A stretch of DNA of 64,000 nucleotides from Serripes groenlandicus (GCA_031761405.1 JASEVX010000013.1:40500601-40564600); one strand, 5' to 3'. Positions 10,077 to 21,482 are shown, counted from the first letter of the stretch. The notes: generated by a model from the sequence alone, not told the origin. Program-made: numbers and translations.

Positions 10077-10205
10077 AGGACAAGACCACCAAATGAAGAT
10101 TACTATGACAGACAGACAGACAGACAATACCACCAAATGAAGATTACTATGACAGACAGACAGACAGACAGAGAAGACCACCAAATGAAGATTACTATGA
10201 AATTG
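10077..10205 (+). repeat. Three-copy tandem repeat embedded in GACA repeats
   Basis: CCACCAAATGAAGATTACTA followed by TGACAGACAGACAGACAG occurs three times (about 10,086, 10,130 and 10,178). The interspersed unique segment shows that (GACA)n was amplified together with a neighbouring sequence. Confidence 0.8.
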
Positions 10206-10850
10206 GTATACTGGGTTAAGGAGGAGATGTTGTTTTTTAAAGCTAAACGTTACAATGAACCGACGCCGACGACCTGACGGATGATGGACAAAAAGTGATC
10301 TAATTAGACTAAAGAAAATGGAAGCTTCTGCCCCTGCCATTGCGGCATGTTTTTCATCTAATCAATTTAAACTAAAAATAAATTTGCAGAGGTTCGTACT
10401 TACGGAACAATTCTGCACATTTGAAATTAAGACAACCAGATCCAGAGAAGAAAATTTAAGTTGTTGACGTTTAATACAATTTCCACCATTCTATAGCCAC
10501 AGCATCCAAAGATCTACATCGAATCTAATCCTTTGAAAACTGACCAATAAAGGATAATTCCTGTAAAGTTTGACTGGAGTTTCAGGTTCAGGAGGGAAAT
10601 GTAGATAAATGCAAAATTGGATTAAAAGTCGTTCTGCTGTAATTGTGTTGTATTTGGGAAGCAGATAAATGGTCAAAAAAAACCTTGATACTGATCAGGA
10701 AATGGATGTTAAATCGGCCATATGGAATGGAAGTTAGCTCAAGTAGATCCTGGATTCAATACTTAAGACCTCTTGATTTGAGGACAAGTACATCCCTTCG
10801 GATCTGGAGCTCGACCGCGTGTGACAGATAACAGTTTTTAAATATTTAAA
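10206..10850. other. Intergenic, decayed repeat fragment
   Basis: Around 10,330-10,450, GCGGCATGTTTTTC, TAATCAATTT and AGAAGAAAATTTAAGTT resemble the reverse internal unit of the tandem-repeat element at 3.5 kb. No gene was seen. Confidence 0.4.
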
Positions 10851-11065
10851 CTTATCCCAACATACATGAAACCTACGACAGATTGACGTCGACCATATAT
10901 GGCTTACAGTACGGTAAAACCTAAGGCAAAGAAACGTATAAATTGTTGAATCGAGTTTGAAAACATTGTGACAAACATTGCTCAGTTTGAGCTTCTTTTC
11001 TCCATTTGCAAAACACTTTTAAAAGTTATCTGCTGCAGAGGTGCCAGAAAGGCGTTTTTTGTTGA
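10851..11065. mobile_element. CTTTCCCACATAC-family MITE, degraded copy
   Basis: TTATCCCAACATACATGAAA starts it. The second half keeps GTTTGAAAACATTGTGACAA, TTTGCAAAACACTTTTAAAA and GTTATCTGCTGCAGAGGTGC, all characteristic of the family. The right terminal GTGGGAAAGG is lost. Confidence 0.6.
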
Positions 11066-11333
11066 GCAGCTTTCACATCATTCGTAAATACATCTAAGCC
11101 TGAAACCTGTACTTAGTAGCTGCTTATCGAGAAAAAAAAGGCCTTAGGCCTATATTTTAGAAATCTGCAGCAAACGGACATTTGAAACAGGTTGACACAA
11201 GAGCAATATTGAACATAATCATTACCAGGGGAAAGGACCCGAGAGTGATTCATATCGGCGTATAATTGTCACCACATTTCAGCTCAACTCTGTCCAGGAC
11301 GGAATTTATAAAGAAAACTATTTCAGAGTAAAT

Positions 11334-11533
11334 NNNNNNNNNNNNNNNNNNNNNNNNNNNNNNNNNNNNNNNNNNNNNNNNNNNNNNNNNNNNNNNNNNN
11401 NNNNNNNNNNNNNNNNNNNNNNNNNNNNNNNNNNNNNNNNNNNNNNNNNNNNNNNNNNNNNNNNNNNNNNNNNNNNNNNNNNNNNNNNNNNNNNNNNNNN
11501 NNNNNNNNNNNNNNNNNNNNNNNNNNNNNNNNN
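11334..11533. other. Assembly gap (200 N)
   Basis: Exactly 200 N. A round number usually denotes a scaffold gap of unknown size. It borders 1.1 kb of GACA/GA repeats, which plausibly caused the break. Confidence 0.98.
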
Positions 11534-12402
11534 AGAGCGAGGACAGAGAGACAGACAGAGACAGAGACAGACAGAGAGACAGAAAAAAGTAGAGACAGAG
11601 CGAGACAGAGAGGCAAAGAGACAGACAGACAGGACAGACAGACAGACAGACAGACAGACAGGAGAAACAGACAGACAGACAGACAGACAGAGAGAAATAC
11701 AGACAGACAGACAGAGAGAGAGACATACAGAGAGAGAGAGAGAGGAGAGATACAGAGAGGACATAGCGAGACAGAAAAGACAGACAGAGAGAGAGCAAAG
11801 GAGACAACAGACAGACAGAGAGAGAAAAAGAAAGAGACAGATCGAGACAGAGAGACAGACAGGAGAGAGAGAGAGAGTGTGTCAGACAGACAGAGGCAGA
11901 CACAGACAGACACGGGCATACATAGACAGAGACATAGACAGAGACATAGACAGAGACATAGACAGACAGACAGACAGAGAGACATAGAGAGAGAGAGAGA
12001 GATGAGACGAGAGAGAGGAGAGAGAGACAAGAGAGAGAGAGAGTGAAAAAGAAAGAGACATAGCGATGACAGAGAGACAGGACAGAGACGAGACAGAGCA
12101 GAGAGAGACGAGACGATGAGAGGACAGAGAGACAGAGAGAGACAGAGTGACAGACAGAGAGAGACAAACAGAGCGAGAGAGAGAAGAGACAGACGACAGA
12201 CAGACAGACAACAGACAGGACAGACAGACAGACAGACAGACAAGACAGACAAGACAAGGACAAGCCAAGACAAGACAGACAGAGAGAGAGAGAGACAGAG
12301 AGAGAGACAGACAGAGAGAGAGAGAGATAGAGCCAGACAGACAGACAAACAGACAGACAGAGAGACAGAGAAAAAAAAAGAGAGAGAGGTACAGAGAGAG
12401 GC

Positions 12403-12435
<33 letters not shown>

Positions 12436-12465
12436 AGGAGAGAGAGAAGAGAGAGAGGGAGAGAG

Positions 12466-12501
<36 letters not shown>

Positions 12502-12619
12502 GATAGAGAGAGAGAGAGAGAGAGAGACAGAATAGAGAGAAAGAGAAGAGAGAGAGACAGAGAGAACAGAGACAGAGACAGAGAGAGAGAGAGAGAATAG
12601 AGAAGAGAGAGAGAGAGAG

Positions 12620-12667
<48 letters not shown>
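11534..12667. repeat. Long GACA/GA/AGAGAC satellite
   Basis: About 1.13 kb of imperfect (GACA)n, (GA)n, ACATAG and GACAAG repeats, ending in a G run at 12,661-12,667. Open frames on both strands (up to 454 codons on the minus strand, spanning the gap) are compositional artefacts. Confidence 0.95.
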
Positions 12668-13934
12668 TGGGAATCAAAAGAGAGCAAATATGCTCAAAAT
12701 AATATAATATATATATTTGGAATAGTACAAAAGAGTAACGTGATCATGCTACATATCGTTTTCAGAGAGAGGGGAAATCCAATCAGGGGAATGATTATTT
12801 GACTTTCCTGTGACATTGCCTTTTTCATAATTATTTATCGGCCGTACTCTTTTCGCAAATGTAGCTTTATTGACCTGGCTGCTACAATTAACATCACGTA
12901 AGACTTACACGTGCACAACATGTTTCAAAGATTACATTAAAAAGTGGATAAAAATGTGTATCTATCAGTAAGGATATTTTCTTGGTATATTATAAAAATG
13001 ACTGATGAAGTTTGGAAGATGTAAAGATAACAACAAAGTCGTACTTAATGGGTTAGGTTCCACAGCCCATTTGGATTGCGGTAGATTCCCACGTACGAAA
13101 ACGTATTTTGGCGTGTAATTCTAAATCGCCCACCAGAAGCAACAAAATGGTCATTTCAGTAAAAAACAAAATTAACGCCAAGATAAACACATTGCATGCC
13201 TGTTTCAAGCCTTTACATATATGTAGATAACTATACTGAAGGAATTAAGTTTAGAAGGTTTTTGGAAGGTGATTATTTTAATAATCTTCTTCCTATGGGG
13301 ATTGGCACAGGCTGATGGAATATGCCGCAACAACACACATCCTCTCTATAAACATATATCTTTCATTGTCAGTACGTCGTACTCATTATAGTTCGCAAAA
13401 ATCAATGTAAACTCATACTTAAAAGTGTTTTCATGTTACAACCAGTTTGATGTAAGGACACTGGTTGTTTTTTTATAAATAAATTTTATTTTGAGAAATA
13501 CAAATGATTCTGCTAGTAAACAGTATCTTATGAATATTTCCTACGCCGCACTCGCTTTCTTTTGTAAACAACACCGATACGCAGTAAACGAACTAGGTCA
13601 ATTCGAGACTGACTTATCGTCGAATTATTACACCCAATGATGAAATCAAACGTAAAAACGTAATATAATTCCAATGTGGACTAGATTGTTTTCAATATGT
13701 ACAAATACTTTTTATTTAATTGAATAGTATAACACTGTAGAATTGACACGAACTTACTTTTAACAACGCTTCATAACATCATATGGTAGCCGGTGATTTC
13801 GACCCCAAATATTTTAGACCCCAGTGTCGTAAGTGATTTCGACCCCACTTTTATTTTACCCTATTAACAGTCATGTTTAAATAATAAAAAATTTGATTGG
13901 CTATTTAATTATCTTTAAATAATGATTAAATAAA
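12668..13934. other. Intergenic, nothing recognised
   Basis: No coding region was seen. GTGATTTCGACCCCA occurs twice near 13,791 and 13,830, a small local repeat. Confidence 0.5.
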
Positions 13935-14580
13935 CGATCTTGATGTGTTATAAATAGTTGAGGATGACTTTGAAAACTAATCAGATACCACACCAATTAT
14001 TCTATGAATTTAAAACATTGGGGTAAAACAAGTATTCACGAATATTAATTCTAAAAACATATCAAATAAAAGTGATTCTTCAATGAAGTAGAAAACATTG
14101 GGAAAAACAAGGCATTGATCATCCCTTTTCCACCTTTTTTTCAAACATGTGCTGCAGATTAAAAAACAAAGTATACAATAAAAACATGATACGACTTTGA
14201 AAAACTTATCAGAAATCACAACAATTATTCAGTGAAGTTGAGAACATCGGCAAAACGATCTTGATGTGTTATAAATAGTTGAGGATGACTTTGAAAACTA
14301 ATCAGATACCACACCAATTATTCTATGAATTTAAAATATTGGGGTAAAACAAGTAATCACGAATATTAATTCTAAAAACATATCAAATAAAAGTGATTCT
14401 TCAATGAAGTAGAAAACATTGGGGAAAAACAAGGCATTGATCATCCCTTTTCCACCTTTTTTTCAAACATGTGCTGCAGATTAAAAAACAAAGTATACAA
14501 TAAAAACATGATACGACTTTGAAAAACTTATCAGAAATCACAACAATTATTCAGTGAAGTTGAAAACATCGGGCAAAACG
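13935..14580 (+). repeat. 321-bp tandem duplication with ~105-bp subrepeats
   Basis: CGATCTTGATGTGTTATAAA at 13,935 recurs at 14,256 and the two 321-bp units are almost identical. Within each unit three related segments occur (ATTATTCTATGAATTTAAAA, GATTCTTCAATGAAGTAGAA and ATTATTCAGTGAAGTTGA, each followed by ACATTGGG/ATCGG and CAAAAC), so this is a higher-order repeat: old ~105-bp subunits and a recent 321-bp duplication. Confidence 0.85.
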
Positions 14581-14581
14581 A

Positions 14582-15028
14582 GTTTTCACTAATACATAGG
14601 CCGTACACTTTGAAAACATCGTGTCGGGATAACAGTGTGGTAAAAGGAGAAATGTACATACATGATGAGAAAGGGCAAACTTTTACAGGCTGTATACTTT
14701 GAAAACATCGTGACATGATAACCTTGTGGTAATTGGAGAAATGTGGACACATGTACATACAGGGTGAGAAACGGGGAACTTTTGCATGGTATGTAGGCCG
14801 TATACTTTGAAAACATCGTGACATGATAACATTGTGGTAATTGGAGAAATGTGTACATACATGGGGAGAAATGGGAACCATTTACAGGATACATTTGTAC
14901 TCTGTACAAGATTTACATGATGGGTAGGCCGTATACAATGAAAACACTGTGACAGGATAACAGCGTGATAAAGGAGAAATGTACAAACATAGAGAGAAGT
15001 CGGGACATTTACATAATATGTAGGCCGT
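14582..15028 (+). repeat. Degenerate tandem array (TAGGCCGTATACTTTGAAAAC), left part
   Basis: TAGGCCGTATACTTTGAAAA, CATCGTGACAGGATAACA, GTGGTAAAAGGAGAAATGTA and CATGGTGAGAAATGGG recur with variable periods of about 90-135 bp. The array resumes at 15,844 after an inserted element. It shares GAAAACATCGTGACA...GTGGTAAAAGGAGAAAT with the interior of the CTTTCCCACATAC MITEs, hinting at a common origin. Confidence 0.85.
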
Positions 15029-15843
15029 GGTAACTTCCCATTTCGTCTAATCCCATTTGGTCTACTGTTTTTTGTCCCATTTGGTCTACACTCTAATTCC
15101 CATTTCGTCTACTGTTCATAATTTCGAATGGTACTGCCCATATCTGTCTATTTGATACTGTCGTTATGAAGTAGAACGATACCAACACAACACGTTTTCC
15201 ATTTTTTGTTTTTTTTGTATGTTTTTTTGTTTTGTTTTCTATTTTATTTTTTTTTGGTTTTCTTAATTATTTTTCTTTTGAAAGTGACTTATAGGCCCAT
15301 GGGGCCGGGTGTTATTTATTACATTTTGTACCATTGTTTTGTTGTTGTATATACACATGTCACTATAATAAAATATTTACTTACTTACTTACTCATAACA
15401 TGAATATGCAAAGCTTTATTTCTATGGAGCTTGCTAATTTATCTGACATTGACATTAAAGCATTTTAGCATTTATGCCTCCTAAAATAACACATATTATC
15501 TTTCATTATCTTTCACACCTGAATGGTGTGAAAACTTACTTTTGAGGGTCTCAACATAATGTAGACTAGGACTGGCTGCTGCAGTTTATACTGAACTGAC
15601 AGGTAGTCTGAGTCTACATTAAAGATAAGATGATCTTAGTTTACACTGTTTGCAGTGTTTGAATGCCATCTCATTATTAACCCACATATTTTTAACAAAA
15701 GATGTTTGTCTTATTGAATAAGTGTGTAAGGGGCTGTCTGTCAACTTAAATATAAGTGAAGACGAAATGACACTGGGGTCCAAACTGGGTGTAGACCAAA
15801 TGGGACAAAGTGCAAAAAGTGTAGACCAAATGGGAATAAACCG
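15029..15843. mobile_element. 815-bp element with CCCATTTGGTCTAC repeats at both ends
   Basis: The left end GGTAACTTCCCATTTCGTCT and the reverse complement of the right end, CGGTTTATTCCCATTTGGTC, are imperfect inverted repeats. Both subterminal zones repeat CCCATTTGGTCTAC or CCCATTTCGTCTAC several times. TAGGCCGT (15,021-15,028) and TAGTCCGT (15,844-15,851) flank it, an 8-bp repeat with one mismatch that may be a target duplication; because the target is itself a tandem array, this needs care. The interior is AT-rich, contains (TTAC)n near 15,380-15,395 and no transposase. An 8-bp duplication would fit hAT or related superfamilies, but the termini are not diagnostic. Confidence 0.7.
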
Positions 15844-16190
15844 TAGTCCGTAAACTTTGAAAACATCGTGACAGGATAAAATTGTGGTCAAAGGAGGAAT
15901 GCACATACATGGTGAGAAATGGGAAACTTTTACATGATGGGTAGGCCGTATACTTTGAAAACATCGTGACAGGATAACATTGTTGTAATAGGAGAAATGT
16001 ACAGACATGGGGATAAATTGGGACATGTACATGATATGTAGGCGGCAGTAACAGTAGGCCGTATATGTGGTAAAAGGAGAAATGTGGACATATGTACATA
16101 CAGGGTGAAAAATGGGGAACTTTTACATGATATGTAGGCCGTATACTATGAAAACATCGTGACAGGATAACATTGTGGTAAAAGGAGAAT
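15844..16190 (+). repeat. Degenerate tandem array, right part
   Basis: It continues the array of 14,582-15,028: AACTTTGAAAACATCGTGAC at about 15,853, then units at about 15,943, 16,055 and 16,134 ending GTGGTAAAAGGAGAAT. Confidence 0.8.
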
Positions 16191-16560
16191 TAGGCAAGGT
16201 TTCATCTTTTAATCGTTTGTATGTATCAGGTGTTAATAATAAAGTTTTACATGTTTATATTAATTGCTTAATTCATCTCAATTAACAATACGTTTCTTTA
16301 ACTTTCTTTATTGCTTTAAATGTTATATACGATTAATTTCAGCGCAATTAACAATTATCTAATAGTAGTGTAAACAACAATTAAATTAACTATCGATTAC
16401 AATAGACGTATTCATTAGGTATTTTAATACAATTATTACACCAACAATAACATTCATCAAGAACAACAAAATCGTACGTTTGCATTACCGAACTCTCCGT
16501 GTTTAACCCTTTACATGATAGAATACACAAATTAAAGGGATATAAATACATCAAATGTTG
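16191..16560. other. AT-rich intergenic, nothing recognised
   Basis: Several short ATTAACAAT and AATTAAC motifs recur, without a clear unit. No gene was seen. Confidence 0.5.
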
Positions 16561-16830
16561 ATTGATTGGGGTTTAATGCCGATTTTAACATTATTCTCAG
16601 TCATATCACGGCGGTCACCTACTCATGCGTTTCCTGATGTTTTCACACTAGAACTCCACACAACAACCTCCCAAGCAACTGGCTGCTTTTACGTATAGAC
16701 TTAGCCCATGTGTGGAAGACGAATGATGTATTGACTTGTGTCAAACGACGGAAAAAGGTGATCCGAGCCGCGATTTGACTCACAGCCACTGGATTGACAG
16801 CCCGCGACGCTACCAACAGAGCTTCCGGGA
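16561..16830 (-). mobile_element. tRNA-derived SINE (complete but degenerate)
   Basis: Reverse-oriented. The tail ...CGGCATTAAACCCCAATCA lies at the left, and the body contains TCATATCACGGCGGTCACCT and GCGTTTCCTGATG. The tRNA-like head at about 16,760-16,830 reads, on the minus strand, GAAGCTCTGTTGGTAGCGTC ... GTGAGTCAAATCGCGGC. The B box is mutated (GAGTCAAATC instead of GGTTCGAATC). Confidence 0.65.
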
Positions 16831-17724
16831 CTCGACTAGGATACATTTAAAAAACTTTTCTAAAAAATATAACAATTACTCAAAACCACTTATTCCTCCT
16901 TTTTACACAATGTGTCGACCCTCTTCCAAAAATATTTTTTCAATATTCTGGATACCACACTATAAATTTACAACCATTTTACAACGCCTTGCAACTTTAT
17001 TTCAAACATTTTCACTGACAGAAATTATCCATAGTTTTGTCTATATATTTTCCAATATGCCACTTCTCGTCTCTTTTCACCTCTGTATTCTCCCGGTTTC
17101 AAAATCCCAAGCATCCTTAAGTATTCAAGTAAAATATGTTTCATATATATGTACAGTTATAACTGAAACGATGCTGTAAAGGTCGCAAACTATCAACTAA
17201 TCAATAAATCAATCAACTAATTGGAGTTCCTACCGAGTTAAATCAACGTTTAGATACAGATACAAAATAGGTCAATAGCTGTTAAAGACCTACATTCCAC
17301 GAGAGATTTAAGTAGGACACTTTTTAATAGAAAATAATTTCTTGAGTATTCGACGTTTTGCTGAACGTTTAGTAAGTTCAGATGTTTAATACACATTAAG
17401 AGAGTAACTTATGGGATTTCATATCGGTGAAGTATTTATCTTAATGTCTAGTATTTATTATCATGTTATATTGTGTAACCCCAGGCTAAGAAAAGCTCCA
17501 TTTATGGAATACCCCTGACATTTTCATTCATATTAGAAAGTTATTCTTATTTGTAATTCACATTGTCTAGTGAAGTTGTTGCTTTTCTTGAAGTCCTTCT
17601 TGATCAAAGACAGTTAAACGTTTTAACCAGTGGCCAGATTTTTGTATATATTTATTGTTGTTTTTTAAAACATTGTTGTATTGTTAGCATGTGGTTAAAA
17701 GAACAAGCATTAGCTATGGACAAT
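16831..17724. other. Intergenic, nothing recognised
   Basis: No homology to a known protein or repeat structure was evident. The 147-codon frame at 16,736-17,179 starts inside the SINE and is Ser/Phe/Thr-rich without recognisable domains, so I do not call it a gene. Confidence 0.5.
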
Positions 17725-17903
17725 GAATGAATGTATATTGTTTTATGGCGCATCGACAGCTAAGGTCATTTAGAGCGCTTGATTATTATTCATGATCCCT
17801 GGGTAATCAACCCAGTACTAGGCTATAAAATGTGCCTTGCCCAAGAACACTCCACCATGACCGTAGTGCCTCAACCGGGGATCGAACCCGGGACCCGCAT
17901 TTT
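17725..17903 (-). mobile_element. tRNA-derived SINE, 5'-truncated
   Basis: In reverse it shows the 3' end (AATGTATATTGTTTTATGGC), body (TTCATGATCCCTGGGTAA, CCCAGTACTAGGCTA, GTGCCTTGCCCAAGA) and B box (GGGGATCGAACCCGGGA), all matching the SINE at 29,210. It stops shortly beyond the B box, so the A box is missing, as expected for incomplete reverse transcription. Confidence 0.85.
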
Positions 17904-18262
17904 TAAGATTTAATTTCTTTGTTTCATTTATTCCCCTTTCGTTCCTATCCACACATCGTAGCCATGATATGTGCGTAACTTGCATAAATTTCATTATCCC
18001 ATCTGCACCTGGTTGACATAATCTTAAATCACCTTCCATCAGTACTTTCAGTACTTTGATTTAATATTACCGTTGAGATTATTTATATAACAATAAACCT
18101 GTATAAATAATAGCCAGCACGACCCAGAGAACAGGTGATAAGTTAAGTTTTATACTTTGGTAAATTTGTTAGGGTCAAGACGTAACCGGTTCATGACAAG
18201 CCGAAAGTTAGCTATGTCTATGTCTCCTCGGGAATATAACTGGTACGAGGGTTTGCAATCAG
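17904..18262. other. Intergenic, nothing recognised
   Basis: No supported feature was found between the truncated SINE and the transposase relic. Confidence 0.45.
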
Positions 18263-18930
18263 CTATCCATTAAAGGCTTCTCGGGGCTCAAGGTAATGGA
18301 CGTCGTCTTTGCATTGGCATATCTTTAACGTTAAGGCATCGTTACGTTCGTGTCGTATGAGCCAGAATTCATCAGCGTTCTCATCGCGGATTAATCTCGC
18401 TTCAACATTTGATTTGCCGACGGACGGGTAAGAACGCTTTAAAGAAACAATCCTGAAAATGCCATTCAGCGTGATCGTTACAGCGGCGGTAGTGTTATGG
18501 TTTGGTCGGGCATTTTGTAAACATGGGAAGATTGTGTTGCTGAGAGTCTCAATCCAGTGTGATATTTGCAATATTGCGATGAAATTGTCGAGCCCGTGGT
18601 AATACCTTTTTCTGCGTGAAGATCACGCAACGATGTTTCAGCAAGATAATGTCCGCCAACATTATGTTAGATACACACAGGATGTCCTTCACCGGAACAA
18701 CGTCGCCGTTCGCAAGTGGCCAGATCTCAAGACCGTTCGCGCATTTAACATATGTGAAACTACCTCGGGCTGTAGGTCAGATAACGTAATGAAGTGAACG
18801 ACGTACGTGACCTGAATCCTGCGTTGCACGAAGGGTGGAACATAATTATACTACAAACTGTTAGAAAACTGATAGCAAACATGCGGAGAAGGTATGTGCT
18901 GCTAATGGAGGTCATACCCAATATCGACTA
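18263..18930 (+). pseudogene. Tc1-like transposase relic
   Basis: The plus strand, read across frameshifts and stops, gives the catalytic half of a Tc1-family transposase. A GGSVMVWSGIL motif lies at about 18,485-18,520 (family motif G-S-V-M-V-W), followed by CDEIVEPVVIPF at about 18,570-18,605. MFQQDNVRQHYVRYTQDVLH at about 18,632-18,690 corresponds to the family's FQQDNARPH block with the second catalytic Asp, and NNVAVRKWPDLKT follows directly. A C-terminal TVRKLIANMRRRYVLLM segment sits at about 18,855-18,905. The upstream block FSSRINLASTFDLPTDG (about 18,375-18,425) aligns with the family's FSDESRFNL region but has lost the first catalytic Asp. Stops lie after SGIL and NPV, and a frameshift precedes MFQQDN. 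The DNA-binding N-terminus and the TIRs were not found. The enzyme would have cut and pasted its own element; this copy is dead. A minus-strand frame at 18,263-18,571 is its shadow. Confidence 0.85.
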
Positions 18931-20014
18931 CATTGTAATTTTCGAGCAGGACCACTTTTGGACTTAACGTCATGAATTACGTTGACTAACTGCTGTTTTT
19001 GTTTAAAATGTTTAAACAGAATTGAAAATAAATGGATATAATGGTTTTTATCTGAGTTTATTTATTATTTACTTAAACATAGAAATGATAAACTTGCTAA
19101 ACTGTTATTCTTCAGTAGATATCACTTTTGTTTAACACTGCTTAACATCCATTCTGCTGATATTGTTTACAGTTCCACAACTAACAGCTTGAAGGAATCG
19201 TATATGTTTTCAATGCAGAAGATCTAAAAATAAGGGTCCAAGTAAGGGTTAGAAGACAGCTACTTTTTCCAAATGATTTTTATCAATTTAATTATGTTTG
19301 TTTCTTTTTTATAACTAAACATACCAATAGATCTTATTATAGATGACATTGAACCGAAAATAATGCGAATTACGTGTTTTTTCTCAATTGAACTAAAAGT
19401 ACGCGTACATCATTCAGTATAGTGGTAGTATACTTCTTTTCTATTTATAGGATTCTCGTTATCACCTGACTTTCTGATTAGTTTCTTTCTTATAATCAGT
19501 CAGATATATAAAGTGCGAACAAAATCCGTGCGAAAATGTCTCATATATGTTAGTTGATGGAACCTGTACTAGGATGCGAACAGTCAAAATATAAAATCGC
19601 ATTCCTAGTAAAGAAACCTGGACTAAGTCTGGCACTGTGGCGCTTTTGCTTGGCAGAAATCGTCCTTTTTTCGCGCTTTCAGAAGTTTTGGGACTCATCT
19701 TCCCTGTTTACAACGTCATTCAATAATGCGCATGTGCAAGAATTTGAATTCGGTTGTAAGGATCACGTGATAAATATACAGCGATATTTTCAGATTTACT
19801 AGGTTACTAACCCAGTAGATTTTACAATGCAAAATAACGAAAAATCTCTGCAATATTAATAGCTTGCATATAATGTAGAACATCAGTCAGCAAATTTCAA
19901 TGCCTTACATGCAAAAACAACAAGTTAATAGCAATTTGTGAAGCAAAGATATTATGTAATTTTTTTAAATTCTGTTAAAGAACAGAATAAATAGTACATA
20001 GACACTATTTTGTT
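18931..20014. other. Intergenic with one dispersed repeat fragment
   Basis: No gene was seen. Positions 19,568-19,626 match 39,806-39,866 in reverse complement (CAGTCAAAATATAAAATCGC then ATTCCTA and GAAACCTGGACTAA), so part of this stretch belongs to a dispersed repeat. Confidence 0.6.
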
Positions 20015-20130
20015 AAGCCTTTCCCATATACAACAAATCTTCAACAAATTACTTTCTGTTTCAATGCATTTGCCAGTATTCAAAGCCACACTGTTTTCAA
20101 AAAGTATTTGCTGCAGAGGTGCCAGAAAGT
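20015..20130. mobile_element. CTTTCCCACATAC-family MITE, internally deleted
   Basis: AAGCCTTTCCCATATACAAC at the left and TTTTCAAAAAGTATTTGCTG CAGAGGTGCCAGAAAGTG at the right are family ends. The middle is shortened. Confidence 0.6.
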
Positions 20131-20283
20131 GTCACCAAGAACAAGTTTCAATTTTAATTGAAAAACTGTTCAACCAGTGCTTGAAAAATATATTTTGATG
20201 TTAAATATAAATATTGGTTCATCGACCTGTTAAATTAATTAAATGTTGTTATTTAGATGTCTCATTACCACAACATAAATCTT

Positions 20284-20512
20284 AAACCTTTTCCACCTGG
20301 CATTCAGATGCATCTACAACTGACGACTGTTGAAAACATTGTGGCAAAGGGAGCAATTGTTCAACATGAGCCATTTTTCATTTTTGCTGCAGAGTTTTCA
20401 ACACAATTCAATAATACAATGTAATACTATCATTTAAAGGGCTTTTCCATGTTTTTGCATAGACAATTTCAAAGTTGTATGTGGCAGAATTATTGTATTT
20501 TGGAAAGGGTTA
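20284..20512. mobile_element. CTTTCCCACATAC-family MITE, diverged copy
   Basis: AACCTTTTCCACCTGGCATT, CTGACGACTGTTGAAAACAT and TGTGGCAAAGGGAGCAATTG on the left, GTTGTATGTGGCAGAATTAT and TTTTGGAAAGGGTT on the right. It is about 229 bp. Confidence 0.65.
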
Positions 20513-20756
20513 TTTTGTAACCTTTGGTATGATTAAGAGTTACTGACTGTTAATAACAATATGTCTGAACGTATATTTTATTTTAAAGCCGACTGCTTGA
20601 AGAAAAAAAGGAAAACTATGAAAACTGCATCAATAAATTTGACATTGTTGTCAAAAGTCGTCCTTATCAGATAAAGGCCTGAAATATTGATGTTTTCATG
20701 CATTTCAAAAGTAATTTTATTTAAGAATAAAAATTCTTTCTGACAGTACTCATTTT

Positions 20757-21267
20757 TAGCTCGACTATTTGAAGAATATGAGAGCTATTACAGTCACTTG
20801 TGCGTCTGTGTTGCAACTTTGGTAAAAGTTTTGCATGCAAGGCTTTTTCTCAAAAACCACATATGCTATTGCTTTGAAACTTCACACACTTGTTGGACAT
20901 CATCAAATGCCCCTTTTTGGACTTAGAAATTCTGGTTAAAGTTTTGCATGCAACTACATTAAGAGTCAATATCTCTTGATGCATTGCATTGCAACTTTAT
21001 ACAACCCTTCCCAACCATCACACCTATGTAGATTATCAAGATAACTCTATCCTGGATTTACTGCAAGTTATAGCCATTTTTTTATTTTGGGATAGAGTTT
21101 TGCATGCAATGCCTTTTCTCACAAACAGCATATACTATTCAAACAAGACTTATCTAACTTGATTTATAGTTATATGCTATCAAGCCACTATCTCAGTAAC
21201 AACTGTTGACTATAGTATCAAATGGCCAAATAGTCGAGCATGCTGTCTTGCGGACAGCTCTTGTATA
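20757..21267. mobile_element. CTCGACTATTTG-ended element
   Basis: The left end AGCTCGACTATTTGAAGAAT is matched by CCAAATAGTCGAGCATGCTG at about 21,224, followed by TCTTGCGGACAGCTCTTGTA. The internal motif GTTTTGCATGCAA appears three times (about 20,828, 20,939 and 21,099), so the body contains a degenerate repeat of about 110-160 bp. The CAAGAGCTGTC end is shared with the element starting at 57,325. It is non-coding. Confidence 0.7.
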
Positions 21268-21482
21268 ATATTATAATTGAAGAAAAGTTTCCTCACATGC
21301 TATGTTGTATAATTGAATGAATTAAACATGTGCTATTTTGATATTTGTTCACAAAACAATATTCAATAATATGTTATATTTTATTAAGTAGACACACGTG
21401 TTTAACTGTCAAAATTATAGTTTGATGCATATAAAGAATTGATATAGAATGAAAATAATTCTGTTTGACTTCGTAATTAACC

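Noticed and set aside
9694..10340. Ser/Leu/Cys-rich minus-strand frame of 211 codons
   Set aside because: It is the reverse strand of a GA/GACA microsatellite, with no start context or domain.
11250..12687. Very long minus-strand open frames (337 and 454 codons) and arginine/glutamate-rich plus frames
   Set aside because: They are translations of (GA)n/(GACA)n and of 200 N; composition is only Ser/Leu/Cys/Val or Arg/Glu/Gln/Thr/Asp.
16736..17179. 147-codon plus frame as a gene
   Set aside because: It begins within a SINE head, lacks recognisable domains, and has no supporting splice or codon signal.
18263..18571. 102-codon minus-strand frame
   Set aside because: It is the antisense shadow of the Tc1-like transposase, whose motifs are all on the plus strand.
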